Source: Hydractinia symbiolongicarpus (lineage: Eukaryota; Cnidaria; Hydrozoa; Anthoathecata; Hydractiniidae). Taken from it: a stretch of DNA of 64,000 bases. The notes beneath the pieces are model-generated. The model searched no databases. It worked only from the letters and a program-made list of their open reading frames with translations, and had not been told where the DNA came from. Below, one piece after another: positions 40,101-48,654 of this stretch (positions are counted from its first letter, which is position 1; every line of letters starts with the position of its first letter). The position numbers were made by a program, and so were the translations under genes. The stretch is taken from NCBI RefSeq assembly GCF_029227915.1, contig NC_079877.1, positions 10,539,351 to 10,603,350 on the forward strand, read 5' to 3'.

Positions 40101-43100
40101 GAAAGTGAAAAACTAAGGAAGCAGAAAAAAATGTTTAAAAAGTTTACGTTGCAGTAAACTGGAAAATAATCACAGCCATGGAGAACTACACCAACCAATC
40201 ATATCAGGAAAGCTATGAAGAAGCCAATACAGAAGTCAAATACGTGCAGGTCGTTATACTGTCAGTTCTATCCGTTCTTATAATTACTGGAAATGTTTTA
40301 ATATTAACAGCATTGCGGAAAGTAAAGAAATTTCAGAAAACCACAAAGCTGTTCATCTTTTCTCTCAGCATCGCAGATTTATTCGTTGGTGCCATTTTGA
40401 TACCGCTTAGATTAAACGAAGTGTTCCTAACCACGTGGTCGCAAACCGTTGAATGGTGCAAGCTCTCCATCTCGGTGAACATTTGGAACTTATCAGCGAG
40501 CAGTTTTAATTTGCTAGCTCTCAGTATTGAAAAATTAATCTTCCTAGCTAAACCAATGGAATACGACAATATTGTCACATTTAAACGATGCGCCATCATT
40601 CTTTTAGCATTATGGTGTTTTTTCACAAGCGTTTCATTTATACCCATCTTCTCAGAAATCGCTCTACAAGACGCCGCCATTAGACATGCTCACGATCACT
40701 TGTGCAAATATGCCACAACACTGAAAGACGAGTACTTAATCTATATGTGCGTGTGTGACGTCATCCCGCTTGTTTTGTTTGGCGTGATATACTTTTGCAT
40801 TCTAAAGACCGCTCAACAGCAAATACACAAAGCGCAAGCACGATTTAGCAAAAGCGCTGTCAATGAAGAATTTAAACATTTAAAGAAGACGGAGAAAAAA
40901 AACACGCGATTGCTCGTTTCTTTAGTCGTCGTGTATTACGTTTGTTGGATTCCCGCCATTGTAGCGGAATATTTGAGCATACGTCACGCATACCTGGTCA
41001 CACAGACCTTCATTTTTGTCATTTCTGCGCTGGTTTATTTGAATTCGTTCTTAAACAGTATCGTCTACTACTTCTTCAACGACGAGTTCAGAAAGTTCTT
41101 CAAAAGATACGTACGCAACATTAAAATAGGAACCAGGAGACGAATGAGCGGTGACTTTCTTAGTAGGCCCCCAACATCAACACATGGGTTTAATATGTCA
41201 CGTATTGCCATGACAACAATAAAAAAAGCTAGCTAGCAAGAAACAACACAACAATATTCAAAATAGTTTCATAATAATGTTGCTGACGTCATCAGTTCAT
41301 TATGTTGACATCTTTAATGAAATCAGTTGCATCACAAGACAGATCTGAAAGTTGATATCAATACAAAATAAAGCACAAAACTCATGAGTGATATTAACAT
41401 GCTTGAAACAGCTCGCTTCAATTAACCCCCCTCCAACGTCATGCCGTTTTTGTGTGTACACCACTTACTTTGCGCGCCAACGCGTTAAAATCGAACTAAA
41501 GAACTTCTTTATCTATAATACGCGCAAATAGTTACTTGTATAAAATTGTAGAACATACTTACACTATCAAAAAAAAGAGAAAAAATGGATGAAATCGCCC
41601 ATGCAAGTTTAAAATAGAAGTTTTGTAAACTTCAAAGACTGTGTGCATGATTCATTTCATATTCTTTTTTTTAAGTGACAGCTTAGCTCGGACTGACGCC
41701 TTGTGGCAATCTGTTCATACGACAAATCGTCACTCTCGCCTAGGCCTTTTTTGAGAGGAGGGGGAAGAGGTATAAAAAATAGTGTTGCAGTCACTTAGGT
41801 GGGACGGTTATGCTTATAAGCAAGGGCAGCTAGCTGTTTCTTGCTCATGTTGATTAAAATGTATGGGAAAAAATCATTAAGATGGTTGTATGACACTAAT
41901 AGCTTTGAGCTCCCTAAACAGTCTGGCCACGAGTTACCAGAAAATTACACTCAACTTTAAGTTACTTTACAGAACAAAAAAGAAAAACTGAAGAACACAC
42001 GGTGTAAATAGATCCACAACTAGTCACATTGAACAACTAGTAAGTACAATAAATGCTTACATTGCCATTTTCTTTCATCGTCATCAGATGACAGCTGACA
42101 TCTATCACCATAGTAACCTCCACGACAACTAAACATAAACATTAATGGCGGAATTAAAAAACAAATCAAAAATAGCAAGTTCAATGCAAATCTACAACTC
42201 TCACAATCGCACTTCATCGCGGAAAATTGCTACTTTGTCAAAGGCTTAGGTTATGAAAGCAGCGTTCAAATTGCGCTATTTGCACTTTCTTACATGTCCG
42301 CTTCACATGATAATCCGCGCCCGCCCAAAGTTTAAGAAAAATGGCCTCACTGACGTTAACAACAATTAGAACACTGTGATAGTTGGAATCTAACCAAATA
42401 TGATCGTAACATTAACAAGTTTACTATAAACTCAAATTGCTTGAACCATGGAGGTATACCCTGTATAGGTAAGCCTTATATTTTTACTCACAAAATTTGA
42501 TTACAAACCGACATGCAGATCCCGAGTTATGTAGTCGTCAGCAAAAAATTGAGAGGCCTGGGACGAGCAAAAGAGTGTCATTTTGGCAAAAAAAATTTAT
42601 GTCAAACAATTCACCTTTAAAATATCTATGCATTGTTAAAGTTTGAATGCATATCCTTTAACAGGTCTAAAATTACTATATTGAAGAAGAACTACTTTGT
42701 TCATCACTAACATACTGCCAAGCAGTGAGCGGGATTCGATCCGCGGTCCCCAGAACTGGGAGCCGCAGACGAACCCACTACACTACGTGCGGCAATATGG
42801 TAGCGATGAACTCAGATAGTTTATCCGGATGGTGTGTATAATACATTTGTTATATATATTCACCTATATCTAAAATTACTGATGACAGTCAGCATAATTA
42901 AATCTGAAATTCTGTAAAATGTGAATATCTTGAAAACAAAAAGAGCTTTTTAAGAAATTTAAAAAGATTTGTTAACTAACTTTTTTAAGCTCTATTATAT
43001 AAGACCAGCATCATGTTATACCTTGACTTCCCTTTAACAGAAATAGCCTTTATAATTTCTTTGTAGGGACAAATTTTGAACATTGTCACCCTGTCTCAAT

Positions 43101-44901
43101 ATAATGTATGGAAGATTGTATATATCCCACATATAAAACTCAAAAATATTTCAACACCATTTTTGGACAGCTGCTAAAAAATTTTCAGCCTTATATGACG
43201 CATGCGCAGTAATGATGATATACTTACTAACAGATCGATGTGATTTTATTGGATGAATCCTTCTTTCCTTTACAAACTCCGCCATTTTGACAAAAGTTAC
43301 GCTCAACATTGACACACTTTCCATCGGTAGTACCTGCAACAGAAAAACAGATACTTCAAAAAGGTTGTTGAGAACACGTTGAGAAGTGCATTTAACAAGC
43401 TATTCGGTCTGGCGCAGAAACCAAATATGTTTTTTTGTCCTGATTACACAGTGCATATGAAAAATAATCTTTTAAATAATGATGTGAATCTAAATGACAA
43501 TACAGCCACACATGAATTTTTCAACCTTTTTAATTGATTTTTGAATTACGTGATTTTTGAAGTTATTTCCGAAGAGTCTATTATACATAGGTAAAAACAT
43601 TTAGTCGTCTATTTTAGGCTTTAATGTTTTAAAGCAAACTTAGAAGGCAAAACCCAAAAATGGATTGATCTTAAATGTAACGTTTATAGTATTATTTGTA
43701 AATTAGTCGTTAACCCGTGAAAAATCCACGGGGTCGCCCATCCTTTATATACTGCGTTTCGTATGTCTCGCTACTTGAGATGCCATCTTGCGCAGAGACC
43801 GACAGAATATGGCTATTATTATTTGTAAACATATTCATGCAAGCGATTATCAAAACCCTTTTCCATATCCATTTTTGTTCTGCTAAAAAAAACAGGCAAA
43901 AAGGCTGAATTACATAAAAACAATATTATTTAAGGAAATTGTGGATGCTAGTTGCTTTCATGTTGTTTTTATGTTTTACTTTCTATCACAGACAAGCCTA
44001 ACGTTGAACTTTCTATCACAGACAAGCCTAACGTTGAGAGAGGAATCAACTTAGACGCTCGGTCATCATGTCAGGGAATCGCGACTTTAAAAATTCTTGG
44101 GGGTCATCAGCCTAAAAAAAAGATTTTCGTACGCTAGTGCCTTTGGGAAAAGTTGGAAAGGAGAGTGACGTCCATTACAAAATTAAAATATAGGGTGTTG
44201 GTTATTGCCATGCAGACATTAGGGAGAAAAAGGAAGGTCAATAAAAACAGACAGGTGTTTTACTACCATGGTTTTTTCAATACAAATATATAAATGTGAA
44301 ACCTACCTGGAGTATATGTTGTCGTTTTCACTGCTGGATTTGTTGTTTTATCTGCTGTTGTTGTTGTTGAATTTGTTGTGTTCCGGGTTGTTGTTGCTGC
44401 TGCTGTTGTTGTTGAATTTGTTGTGTTCTCTGTTGTTGTTATTGTTGAATTTGTTGTGTTCTCTGTTGTTGTTGCTGTTGTTGTTATTGTTGAATTTGAA
44501 TTTGTTGTGTTCTTTGTTGTTGCTGCTGCAGTTGCTGGTATTGTTGTTGAATTTGCTGTGTTCTGTGTTGTTGTAGCTGTTGTTGTTGTTGTTGATGTTG
44601 TTGTATTTGTTGTATTCTGTGTTGTTGCTGCTGCGATTGTTGTTTTTGAATTTGAATTTGTTGTGTTCTGTATTGCTGTTGTTGTTGTTGTTGTATTTGT
44701 TGTGTTCTGTTTTGTTGCTGTTGTTGTTGTTGTTGTTGAATTTGTTCTGTTCCGCGTTGTTGCTGTTGGGGTTGATGTTATTAGATTCATTGTTGTTGTT
44801 GTTGTGTTCATTTTTGATGTAGTGCCGGTTGTGGAATTGTTCTGTGTGAATACAACATTGGCCAAAAGAAGGAAGGTCAGTATTGTTTTTATTAGTATCA
44901 T
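34171..44901 (-). CDS. membrane-anchored mucin-like protein with ErbB-ligand-type EGF domain
   Basis: Five exons in transcription order: 44901-44307, 43333-43228, 42128-42061, 35656-35551, 34300-34171. Every junction completes a codon in frame, giving 334 residues. Order: signal peptide (1-19); Thr/Asn/Ser-rich stalk with many N-glycosylation sequons and dense O-glycosylation potential (20-198); one EGF domain (C205-C244); membrane span (about 261-282); 52-residue tail ending EY. EGF cysteine spacing is CX7CX5CX13CXCX8C with the GYYGDRC signature, the spacing I recall for neuregulins. The domain is split by an intron between cysteines 4 and 5, as in vertebrate EGFR-ligand genes. Only about 16 residues separate the domain from the membrane, as in shed growth-factor precursors. 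The tail has a Y322-S-N motif that could bind Grb2-type SH2 domains if phosphorylated. Inferred role: pro-ligand for an EGFR/ErbB-like receptor. Alternative: a transmembrane mucin. Intron 3 contains a GPCR gene on the other strand. Confidence 0.85.
35335..35450. repeat. (ATTC)n microsatellite
   Basis: attcattcattt repeats beside the membrane-span exon of the EGF-mucin gene, in intron 4. The Ser-Phe-Ile-His frames it creates are artefacts. Confidence 0.9.
36383..36600. repeat. gataa/gataac low-complexity array
   Basis: Imperfect repeats of gataagataagaagagataa with a roughly 30-base higher-order period, in EGF-mucin intron 3. Confidence 0.8.
37448..37975. repeat. 21-bp minisatellite, 25 units, two-state
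   Basis: Twenty-five units of agtgacacagMggatgtgagg, where M is C or A. In the longest + frame they would read SDTADVR or SDTEDVR. Because 21 is a multiple of three and the unit lacks stops, frames are open on both strands. With no flanking exon signals and a position in an intron, it is judged non-coding. The A/E order is AAEAEAEAAEAEEAEAEAAA then EAEAA. Confidence 0.93.
38555..39315. mobile_element. long foldback element: two inverted copies of one MITE family
   Basis: The left half begins acctttcccgaatttcataa followed by attataataattatgacgtc. The right half ends with the inverse, gacgtcataattattataat then ttatgaaatacgggaaaggt. Each half is about 380 bases and related to the single copy at 27078-27459. 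A second inverted junction (gacctttcccgaatttc near 38932) lies in the middle. Located in EGF-mucin intron 3; no transposase. Confidence 0.65.
40178..41236 (+). CDS. class A (rhodopsin-like) GPCR, orphan, nested gene
   Basis: 352 residues in one uninterrupted frame with seven hydrophobic segments (about 23-47, 57-80, 94-118, 136-158, 187-209, 245-267, 273-299). Class A marks: N39 (TM1), SIADL with D67 (TM2), C94 and C176 for the extracellular disulfide, W146 (TM4), P197 (TM5), CWIP (256-259, TM6). N-terminal sequons NYT and NQS suggest glycosylation. Odd: DRY at the end of TM3 is E118-K119-L120, so R3.50 is Lys; NPxxY is N293-S-I-V-Y, lacking the Pro; and position 3.32 is Asn101, so the amine-binding Asp is missing. 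General look is amine/adenosine-receptor-like but the ligand is unknown. The coding region lies antisense within intron 3 of the EGF-mucin gene. A splice acceptor (ttgcag) ends at 40154, 23 bases before the ATG, so a 5' UTR exon or trans-spliced leader is possible. Confidence 0.93.
   Translation: MENYTNQSYQESYEEANTEVKYVQVVILSVLSVLIITGNVLILTALRKVKKFQKTTKLFIFSLSIADLFVGAILIPLRLNEVFLTTWSQTVEWCKLSISVNIWNLSASSFNLLALSIEKLIFLAKPMEYDNIVTFKRCAIILLALWCFFTSVSFIPIFSEIALQDAAIRHAHDHLCKYATTLKDEYLIYMCVCDVIPLVLFGVIYFCILKTAQQQIHKAQARFSKSAVNEEFKHLKKTEKKNTRLLVSLVVVYYVCWIPAIVAEYLSIRHAYLVTQTFIFVISALVYLNSFLNSIVYYFFNDEFRKFFKRYVRNIKIGTRRRMSGDFLSRPPTSTHGFNMSRIAMTTIKKAS
42690..42820 (-). mobile_element. tRNA-like SINE head with inverted flanks
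   Basis: On the minus strand at about 42796-42722 there is an A box (tagtgtagtggg) and B box (ggatcgaatccc) with a foldable T-arm, but no matching acceptor stem, so it is not a functional tRNA. On both sides is an inverted pair: tggtagcgatgaact on the + strand (about 42798) and tgttagtgatgaaca on the - strand (about 42713-42699). In EGF-mucin intron 2. Confidence 0.5.
43705..43830. repeat. short dispersed repeat, copy C
   Basis: Starts tagtcgttaacccgtgaaaa and contains tgccatcttgcgcagagacc, ending in gctattatta. It shares its ends with copies A and B elsewhere in the window. In EGF-mucin intron 1. Confidence 0.5.
43979..44037. repeat. tandem duplication of about 29 bases
   Basis: ctttctatcacagacaagcc followed by taacgttga occurs twice in a row, in EGF-mucin intron 1. 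Confidence 0.85.
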
Positions 44902-45388
44902 TGCACTGTCCTCTGAAGTAAAAAAATAGATGTTACCACAACAAGCTGCAGAAGGTGTGAAAAAAATTACAAAGAAAAAATGTATTTCTTCAATGGCTAA
45001 CTAGGTGCAGGATATTTAAACAGCATTATACATTATAGTTTTACACATCCCTCAATATTGGTACTTTCAATACAACTTAAAAGGAATTTTTCGTTTTAGT
45101 ACATGGTATATGGTAAAGTAATAGGTTTAAAGCAAACATAAACAGAAGCTGATTGAACTTAAAATCATAATCTAAAAGCTCTTCATGACACACAAGAACA
45201 AAATGAAACGTCAGTACTCCTTATGTGAGAAAATTGTTGTAAAATTTTACTTAAAATAATAACAAGGATCACTCAATCGCTAGATGAAAAGTAGACCAAT
45301 ATGAAGTTAAAAAGAAATATATAAAAAAAAAATTAATATTTACAAAACAATCTGTACATTCTAATAAATATTGATAAATTATTTAAAA
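44902..45388. other. spacer between EGF-mucin start and YEATS4 end
   Basis: Upstream (minus-strand) region of the EGF-mucin gene and 3' UTR of YEATS4. AT-rich; no TATA-like or other element can be assigned with confidence. Confidence 0.5.
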
Positions 45389-47198
45389 TCACTTTTCAAC
45401 TTTAATTATTTCTTCTTTAATTTTTTGTATAGCATTTTTTTGTTTTTTCAATCGCTCGTTCATTTGTGCGATTTCTTCAGCCACTCTTTTCTTAGCTTGT
45501 TTAATTGACAACAGAGTCTTGATTTCTTTCCCCTTCCAATCGGTTTCCTGTTTGCGGTTAGAAGTAGTTTTTCCACAAGTCAATTGCCGATACAAGTATA
45601 TACTTGGGTCTTGAAATATGATTTCGTCGTAGTACTCAGACACCAGTTGACCTTGCGAGCCTACATGAGGCTGGTTTGCAATCAATGGATTGGAGAACAA
45701 CTTTAAAAGATGATAGAGTGTAACCTTCATGAAGGAACAACATAACTTAATCAACACTATAGTTACTGAACATTTAAAATTGGTAAAGTAAAATACTAAC
45801 CAATAAAGTTCCTCAAGAAGATGCAACACAAACAATATACATAACACATTCAAATATTTTCATTAAGAACTTTTCTTTCAACTTTGCTATCATGGTAAAC
45901 ATTATTGTAACTAGAAACCATACACTTCTCTCGATAATACGTTTGACAGACCTCCATAAATCTTTACATTTTATAAAACAAATTGCTTAAATTGATGCAT
46001 TGTGGTTTACACAAATACTAGATCTTATGGTAGATTTACTCATTTACTCACTGGTCTTTCAGCACTATCGATGAAATAAATCTTTATAATTATTTCAAAC
46101 TCTCCCCATCCGGTCTCGGTTATTTCGTACGGAGGCTTTGTCACTGTCCTCATTGCATCAGTGTAACTTTCATGCAGTTTAAACTGAACCTAAGTATGAA
46201 ACAATTTGTTAGTGTCGAGTTCTGTTGTTTGTCATAACAAAAATATGTTTTTTTTTCAATACTTAACGAGCTTGGCTCTTTTCTCACGTAGTAACAGAGG
46301 GAGTGTAATTCGATCCAATGTAAATCATGCTGCTTTATAAAGAAATGATACACACAGCAGAAATGTGTTAGAGATGGTGTTCAAACTTCCAGTGTCATAT
46401 TTGGGTTTTGTGGCTTCATTTCAAAAACATCAAAAAAAGGTTCTCTACAAAGTAATAGCAGATAGAAACCAAGAAGGAAGTGAAGATATTTTCACACACT
46501 TCTATCCAACTTATTTAGCACATTGGTAAATATGACCTGGTTTCTACATACCAATGACATAACAATTTCTATCCTGTTCTTAACAAAGCATAACATTACA
46601 CGTTTAATTACCACTTTTATTCAGGACAACAATTTTTTAACAATTTTTTATAACATGTCAATACAAGCACATCAGCACATCAATGGCAAAAATCGAGAGA
46701 TTTTGCATGATTTAATGTCTCTTGTGTAGTCCTCAAGGCAAAATTTATAAATAAGCATCTCTTTTGAATGAGTGTGTAATGCTGATTACTCGAGTTCCTT
46801 TAAGAGGCAAAGTGACAAAAATGGAGAAAAAACCCTCAACTTTTAAGTGATAACATACAGGTAAATTAAATTTCCACATTATCCAATAAATGCATCAAGT
46901 AAACTTTATCTCAGAAGTTTATCACTCTGCCTAATTAAGCACAATTCCAATTCATGCTGTTTATTTAAACACAAATTTAATCGTTCTTAGCTAGTTTTTT
47001 CTTTATATATTTTACCTTTTTCACATAAGCAGACATGTCTTCATTTTCTAAGTAGGGTTTAACATAAACAGTCCATGTGTGTGTGTGACCATCATTTTCT
47101 CTTTTTTTACCAAAGTATTTCGACTCATTCCCAAAGACAATTGGCTTGACAACAGTTTTTCCTTTCGCTCGAGCACTTTCAACTGGTGAGTCTGCCAT
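45389..47198 (-). CDS. YEATS4: YEATS domain protein 4 (GAS41)
   Basis: Three exons in transcription order: 47198-47016, 46189-46052, 45724-45389, all phase 0, giving 218 residues (human about 227). The YEATS domain spans about 15-135. It includes [18 protein letters not shown], the HTHTW loop (38-42), VYVKPY, and [17 protein letters not shown] (78-94), which supply the aromatic pocket for acylated histone lysine. The segment [15 protein letters not shown] follows. The C-terminal third is a basic coiled coil ([20 protein letters not shown]) that in relatives docks into the TIP60/NuA4 and SRCAP complexes. Role: chromatin reader linking histone H3 acylation to H2A.Z deposition and acetylation. 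The gene is intact. It runs in the same direction as RBMX2, 1.46 kb upstream. Confidence 0.96.
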
Positions 47199-48654
47199 GT
47201 TGCTTTTTTTAGGATTTAATTTTATGATCACTACATTAGATAAGCAATTAAAAATAATTAAATACAAAGTACAGAGGCAGACTGAGAAAGACTTGGCACG
47301 AGGTTATAAGGACAGACTTGGTACAGAGGAAGTTGAGTTTAGATCTAACACAGTCTAGATCAGATTGTAAGAGGGTCATTAATATACCCCGTCCAACCCA
47401 TGCTAGCATGGAAAACGAACGTTAAGCCGAGAATGATGATGAAGACGATGATGATTCTGAAGAAAAAAAAATTGGAAAGTTATGTTTATGACATTAAAAA
47501 ATGAAGTTAATGGTAAAGTTAAGTTGATGTGTATAATCAGCTACTAAATATTACAACAACTAAAGTCTGTTAAAAAATACCCGGAAACAGATAAAATAAA
47601 TAATATAAATATAAATATCAAAACATGTGTAAAGTAAGCATGGAAATGGATTGCACCAATACACCAATTTTGTCTTGTATGTCCTATATTTTATAAACTT
47701 AAAACAGTACATATTCATATTCTGCATAGTCATTTTACAGAAAAATCACATTTCAATGTTGCAAAATACATAAATAAAAAATTACATTTTGTATGATTGT
47801 GATCTACTTTTAATACAAATTTCTTGTTACATTTCCAAAAATACATGCCTGTGTAACTTTCAGAAAAAAATATGTACTTCGAAAATAAAAATTGTTTGCT
47901 CAGGACAAGAAATACATATAAAAATGAGTGTCTAATTCTTCACTGCAGCTCTAATAACATAATTTGTGTGCAAGCAAATGTAGACAAAGTTTCAACTGAG
48001 TTCATAGAGTTCATAAAGGTTTATGTCGTCGTTTACTTGCCGATGTGACCAAAAATTGAAATAAAAAACATGAAAGGCATAGACACTGGTGTTATATTCT
48101 AATCTTGATTATGGTAAAGATGATAACGTAGAGGTTTTATTGGTTGTTAAATAAGATGTATAGAGGAAACACTTTGGAAGTTGGCCTACCTCACCTTCCA
48201 AACTGGCCAAATGCAGGTAAAAAACAGTCAGAATGGAATCTAATAGTCGTGGCCAGATACAAAACAATCCAATTCAAACTAGTTTTCCATATCAGTCGTT
48301 TTAATTTTCATAAATTAAGAGCCAAATAAAGAGAAAAATATTTATATGTAATAATTTACAGCACAGGCTGAAAAAAAAATAATAAAAACTTGAAATCACA
48401 ATTGAAGTATTTCAAGTAAAATAAACTGCAGAAAAATGGTATTATTTATTTATTTATAGCAGTTAAAAATACCCTTATTTTATGATTACTTTAGAGTTAT
48501 ACTGCTACAAGTTATACTCATTTATTTAATACATAACTTATCAGATAAACATGCCATTTAAAGTTTTCTAAGTTTATTATCAATTTTCTACAGAAATAGA
48601 AAAAACATGATATTTATTAAAAAACACTACAAATTTATTTTGTAGACAAACAAA
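47199..48654. other. spacer between YEATS4 and RBMX2
   Basis: Holds the YEATS4 promoter and RBMX2 3' end. On the minus strand AATAAA-like signals (tttatt on +) occur within about 50 bases below the RBMX2 stop. A retrotransposon 3' fragment occupies 47265-47580. Confidence 0.5.
47265..47580 (+). mobile_element. 5'-truncated non-LTR retrotransposon, 3' end, copy 1
   Basis: Nearly identical, in inverted orientation, to the 3' part of the copy at 51080-51716. It shares the segment gatctaacacagtctagatc, the ccaacccatgctagcatgga segment, a gatgatgat microsatellite and the tail up to aactaaagtctgttaaaa. It preserves the last residues of the ORF (..[11 protein letters not shown] and stop). Confidence 0.75.

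Noticed and set aside
40333-40680. Antisense open frame of 115 residues
   Set aside because: Shadow of the GPCR coding sequence, with no family resemblance.
42722-42796. Functional tRNA gene
   Set aside because: A and B boxes are present but the 5' and 3' ends cannot form an acceptor stem; treated as a SINE-like head.
44268-44929. Long + strand frames rich in Leu and Val
   Set aside because: These are antisense shadows of the Thr/Asn-rich exon of the EGF-mucin gene, whose minus-strand frame has a signal peptide and spliced continuation.
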